DNA from: an uncultured Flammeovirgaceae bacterium
GTDB lineage: Bacteria; Bacteroidota; Bacteroidia; Cytophagales; Cyclobacteriaceae
Assembly (NCBI GenBank): GCA_937883755.1
Contig: CAKZYA010000053.1
Span: 1-37,863 of the forward strand
Direction: 5' to 3'
Length of the DNA stretch: 37,863 bases
Shown piece after piece: positions 23,200 to 32,061 of the stretch. The number at the start of each line of letters is the position of its first letter. Positions within the stretch are counted from its first letter, which is position 1. The position numbers were made by a program, and so were the translations under genes. Under the pieces are notes generated by a model. That model was given only the letters and a program-made list of their open reading frames with translations, was not told the origin of the DNA and searched no databases.

Positions 23200-25935
23200 C
23201 TAAGCGAATGCTTTGTTAATAATTTCTTCTTGTTCTTTAGTATGAAGTTTTCCATAACCCGTAGCCGGAGAAGCACTTGGTTTGCGGGAGATTAATTCAA
23301 TTTCAGTTTGGCGATACGTACGCAATAGGTACGCCCAAGCTCCCATATTTTCTGGCTCTTCTTGCACCCAATATACTTTTGCGTTTTTGTACCGCATCAG
23401 CACTTTGATAAACTGCTTTTCAGGAAATGGATACAACTGCTCCATACGGACAATGGCTATGTCTTTTCGTTTTTCACTTTCCTGGCGTTCTAGCAAGTCA
23501 TAATAGACTTTTCCAGTGCAGACCAATACCTTCTTAACGGACTTCAGGGTTTTGATATTGGGGTCATCAATCACTTCGCGGAAAGAGCCTTCAGTAAACT
23601 CACTAAGCGGAGAAACTACTTTGGGGTGACGAAGCAATGATTTGGGAGACATCACAACTAGTGGTTTTCGGAATGGCCAAGCCAGTTGCCGTCGTAGAGC
23701 GTGGAAAAAATTGGATGGCTCAGTGATATTCGCGACTATAATATTTAGATCAGCACTAAGTTGTAGGAAGCGTTCGGGACGGGCGTTGGAGTGTTCAGGG
23801 CCTTGACCTTCGTAACCGTGGGGTAGTAGCATCACTAGGCCGCCCATGCGTCGCCATTTGGTTTCAGATGTAGTGATAAACTGGTCAATCATCACCTGAG
23901 CTCCATTCACAAAGTCACCGAACTGGGCTTCCCAAATCACTAATGCATTTGGGTTAGCCATGGCGTAGCCAAATTCAAACCCTAGTGCTCCATATTCAGA
24001 TAATAGTGAATTGTAAATGTGAAATTCGGCCTGATTTTCCGAAATATGATTTAGGCTATTATAAGGCTCATTGGTCTCAGCATCGTTAATAACAGCGTGG
24101 CGGTGCGAAAATGTGCCTCGCTGGGTATCTTGCCCAGCTAAACGTACAATCTTTCCTTCTAATAAAATTGAGCCGTAAGCTAAGAGTTCAGCCGCTGCCC
24201 AGTTAAGCTCCTTCTTTTTGAAGAATATATCCTTTCGCTGCTTAAACTGCTTTTCAATTTGCCGTATGGGTTTGAATCCTTCGGGAAGCTTAGTTAATGC
24301 TTCAGCCACTTGATCAATGAGTTGTTGGCTAACCCCGGTGGATGGTGAGCCTTGAAAATCTTCGACGGTGGCTCTGCGTAAATCGCGCCACTCCTGTTCT
24401 ACGGCCTGGTAGGTATACGGCAGGGGCTTTTGCTTCACCATATCGAGTCGATCTTGCAACAAACTCCGGAACTCTTTATCCATGTTCTGAGCCAACTCAG
24501 CATCTACTTCACCCCGCTCAATAAGTTTTTTATTGTATACCTCCCGAGGGTTAGGATGCCTCGAAATTATATTGTATAGTGATGGCTGGGTAAATTTAGG
24601 TTCATCACTTTCGTTATGTCCGTGCCGACGGTAACAAACCATGTCGATAAATACATCGCGGTTAAATTTCTGCCGGAATTCTACGGCTGTTTTTACGCAA
24701 AACATTACCGCTTCGGGGTCATCGCCGTTTACGTGCAGCACTGGCGAATCAATAACTTTAGCTACATCCGTACAGTAAACGCTGGTGCGGGCATCGTCGA
24801 AATCAGTAGTGAAGCCTACCTGGTTATTAATAACGAAGTGAATGGTACCACCCGTGTAGTAACCTTCCAGTTGCGACATCTGGGCTACTTCGTACACAAT
24901 ACCCTGCCCTGCTACCGCTGCGTCGCCATGAATCAGAATGGGTAGTATACGGTCGTAATCGCTATCATACTCTCGGTCAGCCTTGGCTCGCACAAAGCCT
25001 TCCACTACCGGGTTCACCGCTTCCAGATGGGAAGGGTTAGGATTCAGCTTTAAATTTACATGCTTTCCGGTGGGGGTTGTGACATCACTAGAGTACCCCA
25101 GGTGATATTTTACATCACCATCACCGTGCGACTGATCCGGGTCAGCCGCTCCCTCAAACTCATTGAAAATTTGCTCGTAGGTTTTGCCCATAATGTTAGC
25201 CAGTACATTCAAACGCCCCCGGTGAGCCATACCAATGGCTACCTCTTGTACCCCAAATTCAGCAGCGTGGTTAATGATTCCATCTAGAGCAGGAATGGTT
25301 GTTTCCCCTCCCTCTAGCGAAAATCGTTTCTGTCCCAGATACTTGGTATGCAAAAAATTCTCAAAAACTACTGCTTCGTTGAGCTTATTTAGGGTACGCT
25401 TCTTTTCTTCGTCTGAGGGAGTGTGCTTGAGTAGCGTTTGTTCGGCCTGTTTCTTCATCCACTCTACTGCTTCTCGATCCCGGATATAGGTGTACTCAAA
25501 GCCAATAGTACTTACGTACGCCTTACGGAGTGTATCAATAATTTCTTGTAAGGTAGCGGAGCCAATGCCTACTTCCTCACCCGCCACGAAAGTGGTATTT
25601 AGATCATCCTCACTGAGACCATAAAACTCAATACCAAGTTGTGCTTGGCGGTCGCGCCGGGTTCGTACCGGATTAGTATCTGACTCCAAGTGACCCCGAC
25701 GGCGATAATTTCTAATTAGTTTTTTGACACCAATCTCTTTATTAGCCGGAGTCTGAGATACTGCTGTACCGTTAGTAGCCGCTCCGTTTTTTCCGAAGCG
25801 TTCTAAGGAAAAATTAAATCCTTCAAAAAACTTCTGCCAGCTTTCATCTACTGAGTCCGGATCATTTTGATACGACTGATAAAGTTCGTCGATATAGCTG
25901 CCATGGGCATTGGAGATATAAGAGTATTTATCCAT
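23200..25935 (-). CDS. sucA: 2-oxoglutarate dehydrogenase E1 component
   Basis: SucA is the thiamine-diphosphate enzyme that decarboxylates 2-oxoglutarate and succinylates the lipoyl arms of SucB. From the ATG at 25935 the product has 911 residues, normal for the family. A TTG at 25944 would extend it by three residues but is not needed. The N-terminus (YIDELYQSYQNDP, then DSVDESWQKFFEGF) is the E2-interaction segment. HRGRLNVL and the HGDAAVAGQG motif (residues 336-345) form the ThDP site region. HGYEGQGPEHSNARPERFLQ lies in the C-terminal half, and WVQEEPENMGAW is near the end. A TATCTTTG promoter element lies 20 bp upstream. sucB follows after 12 bp. Confidence 0.98.
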   Translation of the reverse strand: MDKYSYISNAHGSYIDELYQSYQNDPDSVDESWQKFFEGFNFSLERFGKNGAATNGTAVSQTPANKEIGVKKLIRNYRRRGHLESDTNPVRTRRDRQAQLGIEFYGLSEDDLNTTFVAGEEVGIGSATLQEIIDTLRKAYVSTIGFEYTYIRDREAVEWMKKQAEQTLLKHTPSDEEKKRTLNKLNEAVVFENFLHTKYLGQKRFSLEGGETTIPALDGIINHAAEFGVQEVAIGMAHRGRLNVLANIMGKTYEQIFNEFEGAADPDQSHGDGDVKYHLGYSSDVTTPTGKHVNLKLNPNPSHLEAVNPVVEGFVRAKADREYDSDYDRILPILIHGDAAVAGQGIVYEVAQMSQLEGYYTGGTIHFVINNQVGFTTDFDDARTSVYCTDVAKVIDSPVLHVNGDDPEAVMFCVKTAVEFRQKFNRDVFIDMVCYRRHGHNESDEPKFTQPSLYNIISRHPNPREVYNKKLIERGEVDAELAQNMDKEFRSLLQDRLDMVKQKPLPYTYQAVEQEWRDLRRATVEDFQGSPSTGVSQQLIDQVAEALTKLPEGFKPIRQIEKQFKQRKDIFFKKKELNWAAAELLAYGSILLEGKIVRLAGQDTQRGTFSHRHAVINDAETNEPYNSLNHISENQAEFHIYNSLLSEYGALGFEFGYAMANPNALVIWEAQFGDFVNGAQVMIDQFITTSETKWRRMGGLVMLLPHGYEGQGPEHSNARPERFLQLSADLNIIVANITEPSNFFHALRRQLAWPFRKPLVVMSPKSLLRHPKVVSPLSEFTEGSFREVIDDPNIKTLKSVKKVLVCTGKVYYDLLERQESEKRKDIAIVRMEQLYPFPEKQFIKVLMRYKNAKVYWVQEEPENMGAWAYLLRTYRQTEIELISRKPSASPATGYGKLHTKEQEEIINKAFA

Positions 25936-25954
25936 AATAGGCAATTGATTTGGT

Positions 25955-25962
25955 CAAAGATA
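25955..25962 (-). promoter_or_regulatory. Promoter -7 element of the sucAB operon
   Basis: The minus strand reads TATCTTTG, an exact TAnnTTTG match, ending 20 bp before the sucA ATG. This gives a very short leader. The same octamer precedes lpd at 20986-20993, consistent with common housekeeping-sigma control. Confidence 0.6.
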
Positions 25963-26236
25963 GTTGATCTTAAGGATGAGTGAAAACCGCATATTTGCAT
26001 ACACAAATGCAACTGATTGTCAGATATTTATAATTCAATCTTGTAATTTATAATGTTCTCTATGAATTAGATTACTTAGTAAGTAGATCATAATCTAGTG
26101 ACTATCTAGGATGACATTTATAATGAGGTAAGTCACCGCAAAACAAATGTTTTTTCGCTTATTTCTGGTTTTGTAAGAAATAAGAAAACTTTTTACGATT
26201 TTTTGTCTTAATAATCGTAGTTTTCCCCGCTAATTA

Positions 26237-26268
26237 TAAATTTGTCAACAAAGACTAATTTATTTTTG
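26237..26268 (+). promoter_or_regulatory. Candidate promoter of the M23 peptidase gene
   Basis: Two TAnnTTTG matches lie in tandem: TAAATTTG at 26237-26244 and TATTTTTG at 26261-26268. The TTG inside the first lies 16 bp before the second, close to the minimum -33/-7 spacing. The second is 37 bp before the TTG start codon. In such AT-rich DNA chance matches are likely. Confidence 0.35.
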
Positions 26269-26304
26269 AATAATTTCAATCAAAAATTGTAAATAACGTA
26301 TAGT

Positions 26305-27657
26305 TTGAAAACCCGCGCATATCTACTGAAGCTATCGGCCTTGTTAGTTCCCACATTGGGCGTACTTGGTATGTACTACTTCGTTGCCAATGAAATTGTT
26401 CCTACCGAAACCCCGAATCCTACTGACACGGTGACCGTGCAGGCCGCTATAATTCCCGAACCAGAAGAGCCTGAGCCAACTGTATTGTATGGTATTGAGG
26501 TAGATAGTTTCAAGGTGGTAGAAGCTAAAGTGCGGCCTAATCAATTCTTATCTCAGATACTGCTTAAGTATAATGTTTCTTATGGCATTATTGATCGCTT
26601 GGCCAAGCGGTCCCGTCAGGTGTTTGATGTGCGGAAAATTCGGCAAAATCGCAATTATACATTGCTGTGTAGCGAAGACTCGGCGTCTACTGCGCAATAC
26701 TTTATTTATGAGCCTTCTAGTCTGGAGTATGTAGTATTTGATCTAACCGATTCGGTGAATATTTACAAAGGGCAGCATGAGATTGATACGCTGGTAAAAG
26801 AGTTTACAGGGATTATAGATTACTCGATTTATCAAACCCTGCAAGATGGTGGAGCGTCACCCGAGCTAGCTGCTACGATGGCTGAACTATACGCTTGGCA
26901 ACTCGATTTATTCAAAGTTCAGAAAGGTGATAGGTTCAAGCTAATTTACGAAGAAGTGCAGATTCGGGGTGAACGGGTAGGGGTAGGTAAGATTTTGGCA
27001 GCTCACTTTGAGCGAACAGACGAAGACTACTACGCTTTCTACTATGATCAACAAGGAAAGGAAGAATATTTTGACGAAGAAGGAAATAGCCTGCGTAAAG
27101 CCTTTTTGAAAGCCCCTCTACGGTATTCGCGCATCAGTTCCCGCTTTTCCCACAATCGCTTACACCCAGTATTAAAAGTGCGCCGCCCTCATTACGGCAT
27201 TGACTACGCCGCTCCTACCGGAACCCCCGTACGGGCTGTCGGTGACGGAGTAGTTACTAAAGCAAATTATAGCGGTGGCGCGGGACATTTTGTGAAGATT
27301 AAGCATAATGGCACCTATACCACCGGGTATATGCACTTATCTAAATACGGAAAAGATATTCGTCCGGGTAAAAGAGTGCAACAAGGAGATATAATTGGCT
27401 ACGTAGGCAGTACCGGAATCTCTACTGGTCCTCATCTCGATTATCGTATCTGGAAAAACGGTAAAGCCGTAGATGCCCTTTCCCTGGAGATGCCTTCTTC
27501 AGAACCCATTCGAGAGGAGCTTCGTGAGGATTTCGATACATATATGTCAGAATTATTGGATCGCCTCAACCAACTCTCCTACCCAAAGCGACAGTTTATT
27601 CTGGCTAATGCTAAAAATAACCTGCAAGTAGTAGATCTGGGTGATCAGAGTTTGTAA
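26305..27657 (+). CDS. M23-family peptidoglycan metallopeptidase (membrane-anchored)
   Basis: The 450-residue protein begins at TTG 26305. This start is chosen because it supplies the charged N-terminus before the hydrophobic segment at residues 8-28, whereas the first ATG lies inside that segment. It should be anchored in, or exported across, the inner membrane. Residues about 60-115 form a LysM/OapA-like region (VEAKVRPNQFLSQILLKYN). A central domain precedes the C-terminal M23 domain. In that domain HYGIDYAAP gives His296 and Asp300, YMHLS gives His344, and the last motif reads GPHLDYRIW (His377, Asp379) rather than the usual HLH. The enzyme probably trims peptide cross-links, or is a degenerate activator. 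It ends before an intrinsic terminator. Confidence 0.93.
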   Translation: MKTRAYLLKLSALLVPTLGVLGMYYFVANEIVPTETPNPTDTVTVQAAIIPEPEEPEPTVLYGIEVDSFKVVEAKVRPNQFLSQILLKYNVSYGIIDRLAKRSRQVFDVRKIRQNRNYTLLCSEDSASTAQYFIYEPSSLEYVVFDLTDSVNIYKGQHEIDTLVKEFTGIIDYSIYQTLQDGGASPELAATMAELYAWQLDLFKVQKGDRFKLIYEEVQIRGERVGVGKILAAHFERTDEDYYAFYYDQQGKEEYFDEEGNSLRKAFLKAPLRYSRISSRFSHNRLHPVLKVRRPHYGIDYAAPTGTPVRAVGDGVVTKANYSGGAGHFVKIKHNGTYTTGYMHLSKYGKDIRPGKRVQQGDIIGYVGSTGISTGPHLDYRIWKNGKAVDALSLEMPSSEPIREELREDFDTYMSELLDRLNQLSYPKRQFILANAKNNLQVVDLGDQSL

Positions 27658-27715
27658 AGAATAGGTAGCTTTCTTGCGCAAGGGGTCTTTACACGTACAA
27701 CGCGCGAATAGTAAT

Positions 27716-27757
27716 AAGACCGAAAAGCTTTATAAGGGCTTCCTTTCGGTCTTTTTT
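27716..27757 (+). terminator. Intrinsic terminator after the M23 peptidase gene
   Basis: A 10-bp perfect stem, AAGACCGAAA (27716-27725) and TTTCGGTCTT (27744-27753), is extended by partial pairing in the loop and followed by a run of T to 27757. It lies 58 bp after the peptidase stop and before the nucleoside hydrolase ATG at 27795, so the two units are transcriptionally separate. Confidence 0.88.
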
Positions 27758-27794
27758 GTATATTGCTAGAGTTTACCTACAATACACAATCTTA

Positions 27795-28790
27795 ATGTTA
27801 CATTATCGCCTACTGGCAGGGCTGCTACTTCTGAGCATCCCTATCCTTGCTCAACAGTATTCAAATCTTCCGGCAGCACAGCGTATTGAACGGCTTTCAC
27901 CTCCCGAAACTCCCCTCCGAGTAGTAATTGATACCGATACTTACAATGAAATTGATGATCAGTTTGCCGTAGTATACGCCCTTTTCTCACCCGAGCAACT
28001 CGAGGTAGAAGCCATCTACGCAGCTCCTTTCTTAAACAAGCGTTCCACCAGTGCTGGAGAAGGCATGGAAAAAAGCTACGAAGAAATTCTTCGATTATTA
28101 GAACGTACCGAAACTTCTGCTGATGGTTTCGTCTACCGAGGTTCCAGGCAGTTTTTAACCGATTATAACGAACCTGTAGAAAGTGATGCCGCGCGAGACC
28201 TAATTGAACGGGCTATGAGCTCGGACAAGCCATTGTATGTACTTACGTTAGGAGCACCCACCAATGTAGCTTCCGCTATTCTGATGGAGCCCAGTATCAT
28301 AGAAAAAATTGTGGTAGTTTGGTTAGGAGGCAAGGGGTTGAATTGGCCGTTTGCCAGTGAGTTTAACTTACAGCAAGATGTGATGTCTTCTAAGGTGATG
28401 TTTGACTCGGGAGTACCGCTAGTACAGATACCTACTCAACCTGTCACCTCCCATCTCTTACTATCAATTCCTGAAGCTGAGAAATACCTGAAAGGACAGG
28501 GTGCAATTGGTGATTATTTATTAGAAATTTTTAGCCAGTATCCCAAAGAGGTCAATGCTAATGAGTACGCCTGGTCAAAGGTAGTATGGGATATATCAGC
28601 CATAGCCTACGCAATTAACCCCGACTGGTTTCAGACTGAACTACGCCCTGCTCCTATTTTGACGAATGAAAAGACCTACAGCTTTGATAATCGTCGTCAC
28701 CTTTATCGAGTGGTGACTCACCTGAATCGGGACAAAATATTTGGTGACATGTTCCGAAAAATTGAAGTACAGGTAGCTAAGGGGCAATAA
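27795..28790 (+). CDS. Exported inosine/uridine-type nucleoside hydrolase
   Basis: The 331-residue protein starts at ATG 27795. An in-frame TTG at 27756 lies inside the terminator and would add 13 implausible residues. A signal peptide (MLHYRLLAGLLLLSIPILAQ) predicts a periplasmic location. The nucleoside hydrolase calcium/ribose motif appears as VVIDTDTYNEIDDQFAVVYA near residues 36-55, a variant of DxDxGxDD. LTLGAPTNVASAIL near residue 145 also fits the IU_nuc_hydro family. It cleaves the N-glycosidic bond of ribonucleosides, giving ribose and a base. The transporter gene follows after 13 bp, pointing to uptake of one of the products. The specific nucleoside is not visible. Confidence 0.9.
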   Translation: MLHYRLLAGLLLLSIPILAQQYSNLPAAQRIERLSPPETPLRVVIDTDTYNEIDDQFAVVYALFSPEQLEVEAIYAAPFLNKRSTSAGEGMEKSYEEILRLLERTETSADGFVYRGSRQFLTDYNEPVESDAARDLIERAMSSDKPLYVLTLGAPTNVASAILMEPSIIEKIVVVWLGGKGLNWPFASEFNLQQDVMSSKVMFDSGVPLVQIPTQPVTSHLLLSIPEAEKYLKGQGAIGDYLLEIFSQYPKEVNANEYAWSKVVWDISAIAYAINPDWFQTELRPAPILTNEKTYSFDNRRHLYRVVTHLNRDKIFGDMFRKIEVQVAKGQ

Positions 28791-28803
28791 ATAAATTTCT
28801 GAG

Positions 28804-29805
28804 ATGCTTATTATTGAATCATACACCACAGCAGTGATTCTGCTGATCATCACCATGCTATGCTGGGGTTCTTGGGCGAATACTCAGAAGCTGGCTACGC
28901 AGAAGTGGCCGTTCCAATTATTCTACTGGGATTATACCCTAGGTATTGTAGTATTATCACTGATTTTTGGCCTGACAATGGGGAGTAATGGTGAACTAGG
29001 AAGAAGCTTTTGGGAAGACTTGCAGCAAGCCGAAGGTTCAGCGTTGAGATCAGCCTTTATTGGGGGTGTAGTATTTAACATCGCTAATTTACTACTGGTA
29101 GCCGCGATTGATATTGCCGGAATGGCAGTCGCCTTTCCAGTGGGAATTGGCCTGGCGTTAGTACTAGGAGTAGTAGTGAACTACGTGGCTGTACCAGTAG
29201 GTAACCCTTGGTTGTTGTTTGGTGGGGTGTTGTTAGTCACAGTAGCTATCGTATTGGATGCTTTGGCGTATCGACAAAAAGAGAAGGGAGCTTCAGTTTC
29301 TAACCAAGGTTTGTGGTTATCAATTATTGCTGGAGTACTTATGGGCTTTTTCTTCCGTTTTGTGGCGGCGGCAGTAGCTACTGATTTTGAGTATCCACAG
29401 GAAGGACTGATGACACCCTACACCGCAGTATTTGTGTTCTCTATCGGGATATTTCTATCTAACTTTCTTTGGAACACTTTCTTCATGTACCGTCCGCTCA
29501 AAGGCGAAAAGGTGACGTACCGCGACTATTTTTCTCAGGGAACGCCGCGTTTGCATCTGATTGGAATCTTGGGTGGAGCCATCTGGTGCGTAGGCATGTC
29601 GTTCAGTATGCTGGCTTCCGAGCAGGCTGGTTTTGCTATTTCCTACGGATTGGGGCAAGGAGCTACTATGGTGGCGGCAGCCTGGGGTGTTTTTGTTTGG
29701 CGGGAGTTTGCCGAAGCTCCTTCTAAAACCCAACGGCTTATCTACGCTATGTTTACATTTTTTATCGTGGGTCTAGCATTAGTGATTATGGCCCGAATTA
29801 TCTGA
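28804..29805 (+). CDS. DMT-superfamily permease, ureide-permease / GRP sugar-transporter type
   Basis: The 333-residue protein is very hydrophobic, with about ten transmembrane helices and no signal peptide. The N-terminus (MLIIESYTTAVILLII, then WGSWANTQKLA and FQLFYWDYTLG) and the glycine-rich segment GGVVFNIANLLLVAAIDIAG resemble plant ureide permeases and the bacterial GRP (glucose/ribose porter) family. These carry nucleobases, allantoin or sugars. It lies 13 bp downstream of the exported nucleoside hydrolase, so the pair probably forms an operon in which the hydrolase makes a base or ribose and this protein imports it. Choice between base and sugar cannot be made from sequence. Confidence 0.85.
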   Translation: MLIIESYTTAVILLIITMLCWGSWANTQKLATQKWPFQLFYWDYTLGIVVLSLIFGLTMGSNGELGRSFWEDLQQAEGSALRSAFIGGVVFNIANLLLVAAIDIAGMAVAFPVGIGLALVLGVVVNYVAVPVGNPWLLFGGVLLVTVAIVLDALAYRQKEKGASVSNQGLWLSIIAGVLMGFFFRFVAAAVATDFEYPQEGLMTPYTAVFVFSIGIFLSNFLWNTFFMYRPLKGEKVTYRDYFSQGTPRLHLIGILGGAIWCVGMSFSMLASEQAGFAISYGLGQGATMVAAAWGVFVWREFAEAPSKTQRLIYAMFTFFIVGLALVIMARII

Positions 29806-30010
29806 AAGATGTAGCGCGTGCTTAAGAACGTTTAAGTATTTCTCCCTAAACCTTTCTCACCAAATGTTAAATAATGTGAAAAGTGTCTGTGGAGAATAAA
29901 AAAGTTGTAAATTTCTGTATTACCAAGAAATAGCAGCCGTAAACGAACGTTACTCAGTTATATTATTTTTTCAAACGTCGCCAAAATTACACTTTTACCC
30001 TTTCCTACCT

Positions 30011-30733
30011 ATGAGCTCGATTATTGAGACCCAGCACATTGCGAAGACCTACCGCATGGGTGGGGAAAAAGTGCACGCGTTACAAGACATTTCAATTCAA
30101 GTCGACCGGGGGGAATATGTGGCTTTCATGGGACCTTCCGGCTCAGGAAAGTCTACATTGATGAATATCGTTGGTTGCCTGGATACCCCCACCTCCGGCA
30201 CCTATATTTTGAATAATAACAATGTAAGTGATCTTTCCGAAAGTGATCTGGCTACGATCCGGAATAAAGAAATTGGCTTTGTCTTCCAGACATTTAATCT
30301 ACTGCCTCGCTCTACCGCGCTGGATAATGTGGCCTTACCACTGATCTATGCCGGAATTGGAAAGGCTGATCGGCACGAGCGCGCGATGGAGGTGCTCAGT
30401 AGTGTGGGATTAGGCGACCGAGCCTACCATAAACCTAACGAACTTTCGGGAGGGCAACGGCAGCGGGTAGCAATTGCGCGGGCACTTATCAATAATCCCA
30501 GTATTATTCTGGCGGATGAGCCAACGGGAAATCTCGATACCAAAACATCTTACGATGTAATGGATTTGTTTCAGGATTTGCACGATCAGGGGAACACCAT
30601 CATTATGGTAACGCACGAAGATGACATTGCTCACTACGCTCACCGAATTATCCGTCTAAAAGACGGATTGATTGAGATGGATAAGGTTAACGAGAAAATT
30701 ACTCGTAACCAGGTTGATTCGGCGGTTAGCTAG
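30011..30733 (+). CDS. MacB/LolD-type ABC transporter ATP-binding protein
   Basis: The 240-residue ATPase has a complete set of ABC motifs: Walker [10 protein letters not shown] (residues 41-49), the Q-loop in FQTFNLLP, signature LSGGQ (145-149) followed by [10 protein letters not shown], Walker B IILADE (165-170), and the H-loop in MVTHEDD. It belongs to the MacB/LolD/FtsE-like branch that works with FtsX-type permeases. It is the first gene of a four-gene exporter operon; the 205-bp upstream region should hold the promoter, but no consensus was found. Together with the downstream adaptor, permease and channel it would power export of a peptide, lipid or drug from the periplasm. Confidence 0.97.
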   Translation: MSSIIETQHIAKTYRMGGEKVHALQDISIQVDRGEYVAFMGPSGSGKSTLMNIVGCLDTPTSGTYILNNNNVSDLSESDLATIRNKEIGFVFQTFNLLPRSTALDNVALPLIYAGIGKADRHERAMEVLSSVGLGDRAYHKPNELSGGQRQRVAIARALINNPSIILADEPTGNLDTKTSYDVMDLFQDLHDQGNTIIMVTHEDDIAHYAHRIIRLKDGLIEMDKVNEKITRNQVDSAVS

Positions 30734-30774
30734 GTGTCAGTCAGAAGTATTAAGAACAATAACCTCTCATATCT

Positions 30775-32061
30775 ATGTTGAAAAAAATTGGAATTCCCTT
30801 GGCTATCGTAGTCATGCTAATTGCGGGCTACTTCATCTTCTTTAGTGGATCAAGTTCTGAAGAAGGAGTTGATCTACTTACTAAAGTAAAGCGCGATGAT
30901 TTACAAGTAGACGTAACTGTTACCGGAGAATTAGAGGCTAAGAATTCGGTACAGATTATGGGGCCTACCGGGTTACCTCAAGTTCGGATATACCAGGTAA
31001 ATATAGATGATATTGTGCCGGAAGGAACCGTAGTGAAAAAAGGCGAATGGGTGGCTAAATTGGATGCTTCTGAGCTAATGGATAAAATAGGTGAGGAGGA
31101 ATTGGAGGTGGAAGAAAGCATGAATAAGTACGAGCAGACTCGTATTGACACGGCTATCACCCTTCGTGAACAGCGAGACAAGGTTGTTAACCTTCGGTAT
31201 GAAGTAGAACAGAAACGATTGGTGCTGGAGCAGTCGCAGTTTGAGCCACCCGCTACAATCAAGCAGAATGAACTGGATTTAGAAAAGGCCAAGCGAGCCC
31301 TTGAACAAGGGAAAGAAGAATATCAGTTACTACGCCAGAAAAGTGTTTCGGAAATGGCACAAGCCTCTACCAACCTTCGCGATGACCAGCGAGATTTAGA
31401 CAAACGCAAAGACTTGTTAAAGCAACTTACGATTACTGCCCCGGAAAATGGTATGGTAATTTACATCCGGGATTGGAATGGACAGAAGAAAACCAAAGGT
31501 TCGCAAATACGCTCTTGGGATCCTCGGGTAGCTACACTTCCCGATTTATCCTCGATGATTTCCCGCACCTATGTAAATGAAGTAGATATAAGTCGGGTGC
31601 AATCCGGACAGGAGGTAGAAATCGGACTAGACGCCTTTCCGGACAAGAAATTAACGGGAAAAGTCACCCAAGTAGCTAATATCGGTGAACAGCGACCGAA
31701 CAGCGATGCTAAAGTATTTGAGGTAACCATTGAAGTAAATGAGAACGATACTACGCTGCGCCCCGCCATGACTACTAGCAATGCTATTATCACTAACTAT
31801 ATTGAAAATGTGCTACTGGTTCCACTGGAAGCGATTCACAGCCAGGGAGATTCATTGACCTACGTTTTTAAGAAAAATGGTTTATCTACTGTAAAACAGC
31901 AAATCGCGCTAGGACCCAAAGGAAACGATATGGCAGTAGTATCCGAGGGGCTAGAAGAAGATGACGAGGTGTTTCTTTCTATTCCGAACAAGGCTGACGA
32001 AAAACCCATTGCCTACCTAGAAGAAGAGCCCCAACCAATAACAGATCGGGGCAATGATTGA
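30775..32061 (+). CDS. HlyD/MacA-type periplasmic adaptor protein
   Basis: The 428-residue adaptor links the inner-membrane ABC permease to the outer-membrane channel. An N-terminal membrane anchor covers about residues 6-24. VTVTGELEAKNSVQI begins the membrane-proximal/lipoyl half. A long alpha-helical hairpin (about 105-215) is rich in Glu, Lys and Gln (coiled coil). The second lipoyl half follows (TITAPENGMVIYI), then a beta-barrel domain (about 260-350). This is the RND/ABC membrane-fusion family. It starts 41 bp after the ATPase gene. Its TGA overlaps the permease ATG by 8 bases, so translation is coupled. The substrate is unknown. Confidence 0.95.
   Translation: MLKKIGIPLAIVVMLIAGYFIFFSGSSSEEGVDLLTKVKRDDLQVDVTVTGELEAKNSVQIMGPTGLPQVRIYQVNIDDIVPEGTVVKKGEWVAKLDASELMDKIGEEELEVEESMNKYEQTRIDTAITLREQRDKVVNLRYEVEQKRLVLEQSQFEPPATIKQNELDLEKAKRALEQGKEEYQLLRQKSVSEMAQASTNLRDDQRDLDKRKDLLKQLTITAPENGMVIYIRDWNGQKKTKGSQIRSWDPRVATLPDLSSMISRTYVNEVDISRVQSGQEVEIGLDAFPDKKLTGKVTQVANIGEQRPNSDAKVFEVTIEVNENDTTLRPAMTTSNAIITNYIENVLLVPLEAIHSQGDSLTYVFKKNGLSTVKQQIALGPKGNDMAVVSEGLEEDDEVFLSIPNKADEKPIAYLEEEPQPITDRGND

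Larger units (their letters stand above)
25936..26304. other. AT-rich divergent spacer between sucA and the M23 peptidase gene
   Basis: This 369-bp region is strongly AT-rich and has no gene. It holds the sucA -7 element (25955-25962, minus) and two plus-strand TAnnTTTG matches before the peptidase gene. It also has several small symmetric elements. TTGCAT at 25995-26000 and ATGCAA at 26007-26012 form a 6-bp dyad. ACTTAGTAAGT (26074-26084) is a perfect odd palindrome. ATTTATAA occurs at 26026-26033, 26046-26053 and 26116-26123. These could be operators, but no known regulator site was recognised. Confidence 0.6.

Noticed and set aside
28804-29805. RhaT or drug/metabolite (EamA) exporter
   Set aside because: The N-terminal and glycine-rich segments fit the ureide-permease/GRP pattern better than paired EamA domains, though related folds make this a matter of degree.
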